From Caulobacter sp. Root343 (GTDB lineage Bacteria; Pseudomonadota; Alphaproteobacteria; Caulobacterales; Caulobacteraceae), in NCBI RefSeq assembly GCF_001425745.1, contig NZ_LMDF01000011.1:2657-45875 (forward strand): a DNA stretch of 43,219 nt. The letters run 5' to 3'. The notes under the pieces were generated by a model, which was not told the origin of the DNA, did no database searches, and was given only the letters and a program-made list of their open reading frames with translations. Below, piece by piece: positions 15,082 through 23,464 of the stretch. The translations under genes and the position numbers were made by a program. How positions within the stretch are numbered: the stretch's first letter is position 1; every line of letters begins with the position of its first letter.

Positions 15082-16236
15082 ATGAGTAAAAGATTGATCG
15101 TCGGCGCCTTGATCGCCGGCCTGTTCGTCTGCGCCACAGGCTGCTCCGAGGGGAGAGGCGACAACGCCGGCAGATATCTCACGGCCGACGTGGAGACGGG
15201 CGACGTCGAGAGGACCGTGCTGAGCACCGGCACTCTGCAGCCTTTCGTCGTGGTCAATGTCGGCGCCCAGGCGACCGGCCAGATCCAGTCACTGGAGGTA
15301 AAGCTTGGCGATGTGGTGAAGCGCGGCCAACTCCTGGGGGTCATTGATCCCGCGATCCAACGGAATACCCTTCGCAACGCCGAGGCGGCCCTGGCGGTGC
15401 AGCAAGGACAGAACGCGCAGCAACAGGCGCAGCTGGAAAAGAGCCTGATCGACCTGAACCGGCAGAAGGCGCTCCTCGACAAGGGATACGCTTCGCCCGC
15501 GGCGTATGACCAGGCGGCGGCGCAGGTCGCCTTGGCGCGGGCCAGCGTCCGGACGACCTCCGCGCAGGTCACCCAGGCCCGCATTCTGGTCGAAAAGGCT
15601 CAGGTTGATCTGGGGCGGACGAACGTCATCGCGCCGATCGATGGCGTCGTGGCCTCGATCCTCGTCCGCGAAGGTCAGAGCGTGAACGCTGTCCAGATGT
15701 CACCGACCCTCTTGAGGCTGGCCAAGATGGACGTCATGACGGTGAAGGCGCAGATCTCGGAGGCGGACGTCGTCCGGGTTCACCCCGGTTCGGTCGCCTA
15801 TTTCACGATCCTCGGCGATCCCTCCCGACGATATTACGGCAGGCTGCGCACCGTGGAGCCGGCCCCCGACAACGCCGACGACACCCTGACCGCGCCGGCC
15901 AGCGCGGCCGTCTACTACAACGCCCTCTTCGACGTGCCGAATGCCGATGGCCGTCTTCGCTCGTCCATGACGGCGCAGGTGAGCGTCGTCCTGGCGCAGG
16001 CCAAGGGCGTCCTCACCGCGCCATCGGGCGCACTTGGCAAGAGGGGCGCGGATGGTCGTTATCTCGTCAAGGTGCTCGGTCCGGACGGCAAGACGACGGA
16101 CCGGCGGGTCAGAGTCGGCGTCTCCGACAGCGCGAACGCCGAAATCCTCGATGGATTGAAGCGCGGCGAAAATGTCGTTGTCGGCGACGCGTTGAACAGA
16201 TCCGCCGCCCACGGCCGCAAGCCTGGCGAAAAATAG
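15082..16236 (+). CDS. macA: MacA-like periplasmic adaptor (RND/MFP family)
   Basis: A 384-residue protein from ATG 15082. An in-frame GTG at 15055 would add nine residues but would bury the signal. MSKRLIVGALIAGLFVCATGC is a lipoprotein signal with C21 as the likely lipidated residue. The order is that of MacA: a half lipoyl domain (GQIQSLEVKLGDVVKRGQLL), a helical hairpin rich in Q and A (about residues 90-170), the second lipoyl half (VIAPIDGVVASILVREGQSV), then beta-barrel and membrane-proximal domains. MacA links the MacB ATPase to TolC and collects substrates from the periplasm. The macB gene follows after eight bases. It diverges from the C39 exporter, so the pair may serve the same peptide or another product of the cluster. 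TolC is not encoded here. Confidence 0.9.
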   Translation: MSKRLIVGALIAGLFVCATGCSEGRGDNAGRYLTADVETGDVERTVLSTGTLQPFVVVNVGAQATGQIQSLEVKLGDVVKRGQLLGVIDPAIQRNTLRNAEAALAVQQGQNAQQQAQLEKSLIDLNRQKALLDKGYASPAAYDQAAAQVALARASVRTTSAQVTQARILVEKAQVDLGRTNVIAPIDGVVASILVREGQSVNAVQMSPTLLRLAKMDVMTVKAQISEADVVRVHPGSVAYFTILGDPSRRYYGRLRTVEPAPDNADDTLTAPASAAVYYNALFDVPNADGRLRSSMTAQVSVVLAQAKGVLTAPSGALGKRGADGRYLVKVLGPDGKTTDRRVRVGVSDSANAEILDGLKRGENVVVGDALNRSAAHGRKPGEK

Positions 16237-16244
16237 ACCGATCG

Positions 16245-18212
16245 ATGTCCGCCGATTCCCGCCCCCCTCTTCTGCAACTGACCGGCGTATGGCGCAGCTA
16301 TCCCGCCGGTGACCAGCCCATCGACGCCCTCAAGGATGTCAGCCTGAGCATCGAGGCCGGCGAGATGGTGGCGATCATCGGCCAGTCAGGCTCGGGCAAG
16401 TCGACCCTGATGAACATCCTCGGCTGTCTCGACCGCCCGAGTCGCGGATCCTACAAGATCGCCGGACGCGCCGTGCTGGAGATGACTCCGGACGATCTGG
16501 CGGCTTTGCGCCGGCAGCATTTCGGATTCATTTTCCAGCGCTACCACCTGCTTCCAGATCTCGATGCGCAAGGCAATGTCGAGGCGCCGGCGATCTATGC
16601 CGGCGCGCCGGCGCGGTCTCGCCGCGACCGAGCCGTGGCGCTTCTGACCCGGCTTGGCCTCGCCGACCGGCTAAACCACCGCCCGTCACAACTTTCGGGG
16701 GGGCAGCAGCAGCGGGTCAGCGTGGCGCGCGCTCTCATGAACGGCGGCGAGGTCATTCTGGCCGACGAACCGACGGGCGCGCTCGACACGAAGAGCGGCG
16801 GCGAGATCATGAAGATCCTCCAGGAGCTGAATGCCGAGGGGCACACCATCATCCTCGTGACCCACGACCCCAAGGTCGCGGAGAACGCCCGCCGGATCAT
16901 CGAGATCAGCGACGGAGAAATCCTGTCCGATCGGCGGAACGGCCCGGCGCACTCGGTCAAAAGGCCCGGCGAAACCCTGAAGTTCGCTGACAAGGAAAGA
17001 TTGACCGCGTTGGTCGCCCGCCTCGGCGACGCCTTCCACATGGCGTTGCTGGCCATGAACGCTCACCGTCTGCGCACCGTTCTGACGATGCTCGGCGTCA
17101 TCATCGGCATCGCATCGGTGGTCTCCATTCTCGCCATCGTCGGCGGGGCTCAGAAAAGCATCATGACGAGCGTCGGGTCGATGGGCTCGGACACCGTGAA
17201 CATCCTGGCCGGCGCCAGCGCCGGCGATACGCGCGTCGCGCAAACCCGCGGCCTCCGGCCATCGGATCTTTCCGTGCTGGCGGGGCAGCCCTACATCGAC
17301 AGCGTTAGCCCGACCATCGTTACGAGCCGCTTGGTCCGCGCCGGATCGGCGTCCGGAAACGGAACCATCAATGGGGTCGGAGAGCAGTATTTCCGCGTCC
17401 AGAACACCAAGCTCGCCCAAGGCCGGATGTTCGACGCCGCCGCCGTGACGGCCGCCGCGCAGGAAGCGGTCATTGACGACAAGGCGGCGAAGAAACTGTT
17501 CGAGAACCGCGATCCGCTTGGTCAGACTATTCTGCTGGGCAATGTGCCGCTGCGGGTGGTCGGGGTGACAGCCAAGGCCGAAGGCATGAACGTCATCTTC
17601 CAGGGCTCAAAGCTCCAGGTCTGGGCGCCCTACACGACCGTGATGGCCCGGATGGTGCGGCAGCCCGATGTCTCGCAGATTTCGGTGCGCCTCGCCGACG
17701 GGGTGTCCACCCCCGCCGCGGAGACGGCCATTACAAACGCCCTCATCACCGAACACGGCAAACAGGACTTCTTCCTCAGATCCAGCGACAGCATGCGCAA
17801 GCAACTCGGTCAGATCACCCTGATCTTTTCGCTCCTGCTGGGCTCGATAGGCGGCATTTCCCTCTTCGTGGGAGGGATCGGCGTGATGAACATCATGCTG
17901 GTTTCCGTCAGCGAGCGGACCCGAGAGATCGGGGTGCGGACAGCCGTCGGGGCGCGGCGGAGTGATATCATGAGCCAGTTCATGATCGAGGCGGTGCTTG
18001 TCTGCCTGATCGGCGGCGCGCTGGGTATCGGCCTTTCGTTCATGATTGCGGCGATCTTCAGCCTGTTGGTGAAGACGTTCCAGCTCGTCTACTCCGCTTG
18101 GTCCGTCCTGCTGGCGCTTGGGATATCGACGCTTGTCGGTCTCGTTTTCGGATGGCTGCCAGCCCGCAACGCGGCCGCGCTGGATCCGGTGGACGCACTG
18201 GCCCGAGAATGA
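16245..18212 (+). CDS. macB: MacB-like ABC transporter (ATPase-permease)
   Basis: A 655-residue protein with the MacB layout. The N-terminal ATPase has GQSGSGKST (about 50-58), an LSGGQQQRV signature and VILADEPTGALD. The first membrane helix is near residue 280 (VLTMLGVIIGIASVVSILAIV), followed by a large periplasmic domain to about 520. Three C-terminal helices carry the FtsX-type pattern, including GGIGVMNIMLVSVSERTREIG. MacB uses ATP to drive export from the periplasm through MacA and TolC; known substrates include macrolides and a small disulfide-bonded enterotoxin (STII). It lies eight bases after macA and ends 40 bases before a tRNA gene on the other strand. Confidence 0.93.
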   Translation: MSADSRPPLLQLTGVWRSYPAGDQPIDALKDVSLSIEAGEMVAIIGQSGSGKSTLMNILGCLDRPSRGSYKIAGRAVLEMTPDDLAALRRQHFGFIFQRYHLLPDLDAQGNVEAPAIYAGAPARSRRDRAVALLTRLGLADRLNHRPSQLSGGQQQRVSVARALMNGGEVILADEPTGALDTKSGGEIMKILQELNAEGHTIILVTHDPKVAENARRIIEISDGEILSDRRNGPAHSVKRPGETLKFADKERLTALVARLGDAFHMALLAMNAHRLRTVLTMLGVIIGIASVVSILAIVGGAQKSIMTSVGSMGSDTVNILAGASAGDTRVAQTRGLRPSDLSVLAGQPYIDSVSPTIVTSRLVRAGSASGNGTINGVGEQYFRVQNTKLAQGRMFDAAAVTAAAQEAVIDDKAAKKLFENRDPLGQTILLGNVPLRVVGVTAKAEGMNVIFQGSKLQVWAPYTTVMARMVRQPDVSQISVRLADGVSTPAAETAITNALITEHGKQDFFLRSSDSMRKQLGQITLIFSLLLGSIGGISLFVGGIGVMNIMLVSVSERTREIGVRTAVGARRSDIMSQFMIEAVLVCLIGGALGIGLSFMIAAIFSLLVKTFQLVYSAWSVLLALGISTLVGLVFGWLPARNAAALDPVDALARE

Positions 18213-18252
18213 ATTGTCGCCGCCCGCCAGTGTCCAACGACAACAAATTCCC

Positions 18253-18329
18253 TGGCGGCCCGGAAGGGACTCGAACCCCTGACCTTCGCTTTAGGAAAGC
18301 GCTGCTCTATCCTGCTGAGCTACCGGGCC
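18253..18329 (-). tRNA. tRNA-Arg, anticodon CCT
   Basis: The minus strand folds into a full cloverleaf: acceptor GGCCCGG/CCGGGCC, D stem GCTC/GAGC, anticodon loop TTCCTAA with CCT reading AGG, variable AGGTC, and T arm with TTCGAGT. CCA is encoded at 18253-18255. The first anticodon-stem pair is a G-A mismatch. The 3' end faces the accessory region to the left, the usual orientation for integration of mobile islands. Confidence 0.96.
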
Positions 18330-18408
18330 GCGTTTCGCGCGGGTTTGGGTCAATAGCGCAAGAAGGCGGGCGTGCGAACCCCGTTGACGACGCTCGGGGG
18401 CGAACACG

Positions 18409-19686
18409 ATGCGGCATCTGAAATCCATCTATGTCCAGGTCCTGATCGCCATCGCCCTGGGGGTGCTGGTCGGGGCGCTGTGGCCCAAGATCGGGGTGGC
18501 GGTGAAGCCGCTCGGCGACGGCTTCATCAAGCTGATCAAGCTGGTGATCGCCCCGGTGATCTTCTGCACCGTGGCCGGCGGCATAGCCCGGATGGGCGAC
18601 ATCAAGGCGTTCGGCCGGGTAGGGATCAAGGCGCTGCTCTATTTCGAAGCGGTCTCGACCCTGGCCCTGATCCTGGGCCTGGTGGTGGGACGCACCCTGA
18701 AGCCGGGCGCGGGGTTCAATATCGATCCCAAGGCGCTCGACCCGTCGATCGCGGCCGGCTACCTGGCCAAGGCCCAGCACGGCGAGGGCCTGGTCGCCTA
18801 TCTGCTGCACCTGATCCCCGACACCTTCTTCAGCGCCTTCGCCGAGGGCAACCTTCTGCAGGTGCTGGTCGTCGCCATCCTGACGGGCTTCGCCTGCACG
18901 CGGCTGGGCGACTTCGGCGACAAGGTCGCCAATGTGCTGGAGGACGCGGCCAAGCTGTTCTTTGGCGTCATCCATGTGGTGGTGCGACTGGCCCCGCTGG
19001 GCGCGTTCGGAGCCATGGGCTTCACGATCGGCAAGTACGGGATCGGGGCGCTGGTGCAGCTGGGGGCGCTGGTGGCGACCTTCTACGTCACCTCGCTGCT
19101 GTTCGTGCTGGTGGTGCTGGGCGCGATCGCCTGGGCCAGCGGCTTCTCGATCCTGCGCTTCCTGGCCTATATCCGCGAGGAGCTGCTGATCGTGCTGGGC
19201 ACCAGCTCGTCGGAGTCGGTGCTGCCGCAGATGATGGAAAAGCTGGAGAACGCCGGCGCGCGGCGTTCGGTCGTGGGTCTGGTGATCCCGACCGGCTACA
19301 GCTTCAACCTGGACGGCACCAACATCTACATGACCTTGGCCACCCTGTTCCTGGCCCAGGCGACCAACACCCACATCTCGCTGGGGCAGGAACTGGCCTT
19401 GCTGGGCGTGGCCATGCTGACCTCGAAGGGCGCGAGCGGGGTCACCGGGGCGGGCTTCATCACCCTGGCCGCGACCCTGGCGGTGGTGCCGGACATCCCG
19501 ATCGCGGCCCTGGCCGTGCTGGTCGGCGTCGACCGCTTCATGAGCGAGTGCCGGGCCCTGACCAACCTGGTCGGCAATGGCGTGGCCACCCTGGTGGTCG
19601 CGCGATGGGAAGGCGCTCTGGACCGAGATCGTTTGACGCGCGTCCTGCGCGGCGAAACCGCGCCGGTCGAACCGGCCGTCGCCTGA
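18409..19686 (+). CDS. dctA: C4-dicarboxylate:cation symporter DctA
   Basis: A 425-residue inner-membrane protein of the DAACS family that takes up succinate, fumarate and malate with protons or sodium. It opens with YVQVLIAIALGVLVGALWP and IKLIKLVIAPVIFCTVAGGIA. The serine-rich hairpin GTSSSESVLPQMMEKL and the helix GYSFNLDGTNIYMTLATLF are family marks, as is the late GVDRFMSECRALTNLVGNGVA segment. The length is normal for DctA. ATG 18409 has GGGGG about eight bases before it. It stands alone, and its GC-rich sequence looks like core chromosome, unlike the region left of the tRNA. Confidence 0.95.
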   Translation: MRHLKSIYVQVLIAIALGVLVGALWPKIGVAVKPLGDGFIKLIKLVIAPVIFCTVAGGIARMGDIKAFGRVGIKALLYFEAVSTLALILGLVVGRTLKPGAGFNIDPKALDPSIAAGYLAKAQHGEGLVAYLLHLIPDTFFSAFAEGNLLQVLVVAILTGFACTRLGDFGDKVANVLEDAAKLFFGVIHVVVRLAPLGAFGAMGFTIGKYGIGALVQLGALVATFYVTSLLFVLVVLGAIAWASGFSILRFLAYIREELLIVLGTSSSESVLPQMMEKLENAGARRSVVGLVIPTGYSFNLDGTNIYMTLATLFLAQATNTHISLGQELALLGVAMLTSKGASGVTGAGFITLAATLAVVPDIPIAALAVLVGVDRFMSECRALTNLVGNGVATLVVARWEGALDRDRLTRVLRGETAPVEPAVA

Positions 19687-19859
19687 TCCCGGGACGGGCG
19701 AGCGCGCATCCCGCCATGGCGGGCAAAGCTGTCCGGCGCCGTCCGCATGTTAGGGTTTCAAATACAACCGACGTGCGAAGTTGGAGCGATGTTGAGTCTA
19801 GCGCCTCGGGACGCCCCAAGGTCCGATAGCGATCGGGTGACAAGGATGAATCTCGCCGC

Positions 19860-20219
19860 ATGAAGCCGCCCAGCAAGGTGATGATCGTCGAGGACGAGGC
19901 GCTGGTGGCCATGATGGTCGAGGACATGCTCGGCGACCTGGGATGCGAGGTCGCCGGCTCGTTCGGCGCGGTCGACGACGCCCTGGCCTGGCTGGACAGC
20001 GGCCAGCCCGCGCCCGACGGCGCGGTGCTGGACGTCAATATCGGCGGCGAGATGGTGTTTCCGGTCGCCGAGGCGCTGCGCGAGCAAGGTGTGCCGTTCG
20101 TCTTCGCCACCGGCTACGGCGACCTCCCCCGCCGAGGTTTCGAAAACGTCGAGGTGCTGGCCAAGCCGATCAATGTCGGGGCGTTGCGCCAGGCGATCGA
20201 CAAGTTTCGAGCCGGATAG
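19860..20219 (+). CDS. Single-domain response regulator (receiver only)
   Basis: A 119-residue receiver domain. The acidic pair is at E11-D12 (IVEDEA), the phosphoacceptor is D58 in AVLDVNIGG, T84 lies in FATGYG, and K102 lies in LAKPIN. There is no output domain, so it probably passes phosphate on or binds another protein, as several alphaproteobacterial receiver-only proteins do. No histidine kinase is adjacent. An AAGGA lies about 14 bases before the ATG, slightly far. A palindrome CCCGCCATGGCGGG at 19710-19723 sits between dctA and this gene. It is convergent with the LysR gene, seven bases apart. Confidence 0.93.
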   Translation: MKPPSKVMIVEDEALVAMMVEDMLGDLGCEVAGSFGAVDDALAWLDSGQPAPDGAVLDVNIGGEMVFPVAEALREQGVPFVFATGYGDLPRRGFENVEVLAKPINVGALRQAIDKFRAG

Positions 20220-20226
20220 AACGGCC

Positions 20227-21117
20227 TCACCCTTCCTCGCGCAGGAAGTCGATGAAGGCCCGCAGCGGCGCCGGCGCGCGCCTCCGGCTGGGATAGTAGA
20301 GATAGAAGCCTCCGTAGTAGGGGCACCAGTCCTCCAACACGCGAACCAGCTTGCCGGCCGCGATCAGGTCGGCGACCTGATCCTCGAAGGCGAAGGCCAC
20401 GCCGACGCCGTCCAGGGCGGCCTGGATCATCAGGCCCTGGTCGCCCAGGGTCAGGGGCCCGTCGACCTCGATGTTCAGCTCGACCCCGTCGCGCTCGAAC
20501 TCCCAGTGATAAAATCGGCCGCTGGCGAAGCGGAAGCGGATGCACGGCAGGTCCTTCAGCTGCTCGGGCGCGGTCGGCTTGGGATGGCGCGCGAAGAAGG
20601 CCGGCGCGGCGACGATGGCGGTGCGCTGGCGCGGGCCGATCGGCACGGCGACCATGTCCTGGGCGATGGTTTCGCCGAAGCGCACGCCGGCGTCGCAGCC
20701 CTCGGCCACCATGTCGACCAGGGCGCCATCGACGATGATCTCGACCTTCACCCCGGGCTGGCGGGCCATGAAGCGGTTCACGGCCGGCAGCAGCACCAGC
20801 TCGGCGGCGCCGCGCGAGGCGTTGAAGCGCAGCGTTCCCATTGGCCGGTCGCGGAAATTGTTGAGATCGTCGAGGGCGTCGTCGATGTCGCGGAACGCCG
20901 GGGACACGCGGGCGAACAGCCGCTCGCCGGCCTCGGTCAGGGCGACGCTGCGGGTGGTGCGGTTGACCAGGCGCAGGTCCAGCCGCTCCTCGATCCCCCG
21001 CAGGGCGTGGCTGAGGGCTGACGGCGTGCAGCCCAGCTCGTCGGCGGCGCGGCGGAAGCTCTTGTGGCGGGCGATGGCCAGGAAGCTGGCCAGATCCGCG
21101 GGGGCGATGGGCCGCAT
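20227..21117 (-). CDS. LysR-family transcriptional regulator
   Basis: A 296-residue protein. ATG 21117 is preferred to an upstream in-frame start 16 codons away because AAGG lies seven bases before it and the winged helix then starts at once. Residues 1-60 are the DNA-binding domain (LASFLAIARHKSFRRAADEL, then SALSHALRGIEERL and LVNRTTRSVALTEAG). The remainder is the two-lobed effector domain; its substrate is not evident. Members usually control a divergent neighbour, but here the upstream neighbour is the phytase-like gene, which reads the same way. The target is unknown. Confidence 0.93.
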   Translation of the reverse strand: MRPIAPADLASFLAIARHKSFRRAADELGCTPSALSHALRGIEERLDLRLVNRTTRSVALTEAGERLFARVSPAFRDIDDALDDLNNFRDRPMGTLRFNASRGAAELVLLPAVNRFMARQPGVKVEIIVDGALVDMVAEGCDAGVRFGETIAQDMVAVPIGPRQRTAIVAAPAFFARHPKPTAPEQLKDLPCIRFRFASGRFYHWEFERDGVELNIEVDGPLTLGDQGLMIQAALDGVGVAFAFEDQVADLIAAGKLVRVLEDWCPYYGGFYLYYPSRRRAPAPLRAFIDFLREEG

Positions 21118-21207
21118 TACTGAACCTTGCTCACTGATGCACGAGAACCGCGATGATCGGCTCATCGACGATTCAGGTCCAGCCCGTCCTCCGTCGCCGC
21201 GCCTGTC

Positions 21208-22290
21208 CTACCGTCCGAACCGCAGGACCAGGATCTGGTTGATCTGGTTGGCGTCGTAATTGTCGTCCGAAGCCAGGACCAGCGCGCGGGCCCCGTCCTT
21301 CAGGCGCGGCCCCCAGGCCATGGCCTCCAGGTTGTCGATCCGGACGCCCAGGCGATCGAAGTTCAGCAACAACCGCTTCTCGACGGGCCGGACCGGGGTC
21401 TTCGCCAGGCTCTCGACCTTCGAAACATCCTGGGCCTTGGCAAGGTCGGCCAGGTACAGGCGGATGTGATAGCCGTAGCGCCCGTCCGCGCCCTTGGCCG
21501 CCGAGCGCTCCAGCACCAGCAGGCGATGGTCGTCCAGGGTCAGGATCTCGCTGACGCCATTGTCGTTCACGCCCACCGGCGAGGCGGCCTGCACCGGGTC
21601 CAGCGGATAGGCGTACTGCGCCAACAGCCGCCCCGAACGATCCAGGCGACTCAGGCGGGTCAAGCCGCCTTGGGCCACCGAAGGAACGGGACCGTCCTGC
21701 GCCAGCGGCCATTCCATCGACAGCCACATCGATCGTCCGTCAACGGACCACGACGCGCCCTCGGTGGTGGCGTTCTTGCGCGCACCGGTCTCGCCGCCCG
21801 CATGAAACGTCAGCATCTCGGGGACCACCATCCGACTGACCGGCGTCCCGTCGGACTTGATCCGCCGCACCGCCGGCGGGTAGCCGTGGTCGAAGTCGCC
21901 TTCGGTGGCCCAGATCAGGTCGTGGCTCAGCGGATCGAAGCGGATCGCCTCCCCGTCCGCCGCCTCGGTCCCGGCCTTGCGGTCCGGGAAGGTCGCGCCG
22001 TCCTCGCGGCGCAGCGGGATCATCTTCTCCAGCGTCGGCGCGCAGGGCTGGCCGGGACGCAGGTCGAGGCGGCCCAGGAAGACATGCGACGGTCCGTGCT
22101 CGGACTTGTCGTCGCTGATGAACGCCCAGAGCCCCGAACGTGGATCGTAGTCGATGCCGGAGATCCCGCCGTAGCCGCCGCCTTCGAAGACGATCCCCTT
22201 GGGCGTCTCGCAGGCCTTGATCAGCGACAGCCGGTCTTTCGCCGCCGCCGGCGTCACTGCGAGCAGCGCGGCGAGGACCAGCGCCTTCAA
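21208..22290 (-). CDS. Secreted esterase-like/phytase-like beta-propeller protein
   Basis: A 360-residue protein from TTG 22290, which overlaps the stop of the preceding gene (TTGA) and opens directly on a signal peptide, KALVLAALLAVTPAAA. The mature part fits the phytase-like family (PF13449): GISGIDYDPRSGLWAFISDDK, DGEAIRFDPLSHDLIWATEGD, GVNDNGVSEILTLDDHRLLVLER, and a final NLEAMAWGP with DNNYDANQ-type acidic loops for calcium. Despite the family name, phytase activity is not shown for most members. The gene ends the polysaccharide operon, so a role in cell-surface glycan turnover or phosphate release is possible. Confidence 0.82.
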   Translation of the reverse strand: MKALVLAALLAVTPAAAKDRLSLIKACETPKGIVFEGGGYGGISGIDYDPRSGLWAFISDDKSEHGPSHVFLGRLDLRPGQPCAPTLEKMIPLRREDGATFPDRKAGTEAADGEAIRFDPLSHDLIWATEGDFDHGYPPAVRRIKSDGTPVSRMVVPEMLTFHAGGETGARKNATTEGASWSVDGRSMWLSMEWPLAQDGPVPSVAQGGLTRLSRLDRSGRLLAQYAYPLDPVQAASPVGVNDNGVSEILTLDDHRLLVLERSAAKGADGRYGYHIRLYLADLAKAQDVSKVESLAKTPVRPVEKRLLLNFDRLGVRIDNLEAMAWGPRLKDGARALVLASDDNYDANQINQILVLRFGR

Positions 22291-23459
22291 AGCCGCGACG
22301 CCGGCGCGAGAAGCGGACCGTCGTCCCAGCCGGCCATGGCGGAGGTGGCCTCGGCGCGTTCGATGGCCACGGTCAGCTTGCGGCGAAACTCGGCGGGATC
22401 GATCGTGAAGGGCTGGCTCTGGGCCTCGATCGTATGCAGGCGCGGGCGACCGTCGGACGGCAGGATGTAGCCGACGTCGTGGCGACGGAAATTGCCGATC
22501 CGCGACTGCACCTCGACCAGCCAGTTCAGCGCCACCACTTGGCAGCCCGGCGGCGACAGGAGCGTGTTGTGCAGGCCCGAGCCGAACTCGCCGGCCACCA
22601 CGCGAGCGCGCGAGAAGATCCGGGCCTGCTCCGTCCACGAGAGGGTTTCGGGCCGCAGCACGGTCAGGCCCAGGTCGCGTGCTATGCCCTCGATCTCGGG
22701 TTCATTGACCATCTCGCGGAAGACCCCGGGCGCGCGAAGTCCCGCGCGGCTGACGAACACCTTGTCGAAACCGGCGCCGCGCGGCCAGGCCAGCGCCTGT
22801 TCCTCCAGCTTCCACCGGAGGAAGTCGTGGAAGATGTAATCCTTGTGCAGCATGTGCGGCAGCAGGGCCACGTCGACGTGGAGCGCCTCGCGGGCCGGGT
22901 CGTAGGTGACGATCTCGTGCCCCGGAAGCATCTCGCGGACAATCCGCGACACGTAGCCGGGGGCGCTGGCCGGCAGCACCACGGGGGCGGTGACCCCGCT
23001 CGCCGCCAAGGCCTGGATCAGGAACAGCTTGGGATACATCTCGGTCAGCCAGTGACCCCAGACGAAATTGAAATGGGTGATCACGAACGCCCGCTCGAGC
23101 CGGCGCTTGGCGGGCGCGGAGAACGCCCAGCGCTGGGGCGTGATGTCGTTGTCCCACCAGTGCTTGACGTAGCTGGGATAGGGACCGGCCGCATAGACGA
23201 GCTGGCCGTCCAAGGTCAGGTGCCCGCCCAGGCCGCCCACCCGCACGTCGCGCGCGACATAGAGATCGATGGCCGGCGTCGGCCAATCGTACCGGTGGTC
23301 GGCGTTCATCTGCTCGCCTTCGCACGGCCACGGCATCGGGCGCGCCAGGACATAGCCGCTGTCGCCCATCAGGCGCGCGCGGACGGCGCGGCCGCCGCCG
23401 GCCAAGGCCGTGGTCAGCGGAACGAGGTCGCACGCGGTGATGTCGACGGATTGGACCAT
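22287..23459 (-). CDS. GT61-type glycosyltransferase (first)
   Basis: A 390-residue cytoplasmic protein of the DUF563/GT61 type. Supporting blocks are HFNFVWGHWLTEMYPKLFLI, KVFVSRAGLRAPGVFREMVN, an IARDLGLTVLRPETLSWTEQ stretch and the donor-site block VVAGEFGSGLHNTLLSPPG with the conserved glycines. Bacterial members add sugars to capsule, O-antigen or related glycans. It lies between a related GT61 gene (stop five bases upstream) and the phytase-like gene (overlapping). The first 40 residues match nothing I know. Confidence 0.85.
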   Translation of the reverse strand: MVQSVDITACDLVPLTTALAGGGRAVRARLMGDSGYVLARPMPWPCEGEQMNADHRYDWPTPAIDLYVARDVRVGGLGGHLTLDGQLVYAAGPYPSYVKHWWDNDITPQRWAFSAPAKRRLERAFVITHFNFVWGHWLTEMYPKLFLIQALAASGVTAPVVLPASAPGYVSRIVREMLPGHEIVTYDPAREALHVDVALLPHMLHKDYIFHDFLRWKLEEQALAWPRGAGFDKVFVSRAGLRAPGVFREMVNEPEIEGIARDLGLTVLRPETLSWTEQARIFSRARVVAGEFGSGLHNTLLSPPGCQVVALNWLVEVQSRIGNFRRHDVGYILPSDGRPRLHTIEAQSQPFTIDPAEFRRKLTVAIERAEATSAMAGWDDGPLLAPASRL

Positions 23460-23464
23460 CGCCC

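Noticed and set aside
19710..19723. Palindrome CCCGCCATGGCGGG after dctA as a terminator
   Set aside because: No loop of useful size and no T run; left as a simple palindrome.
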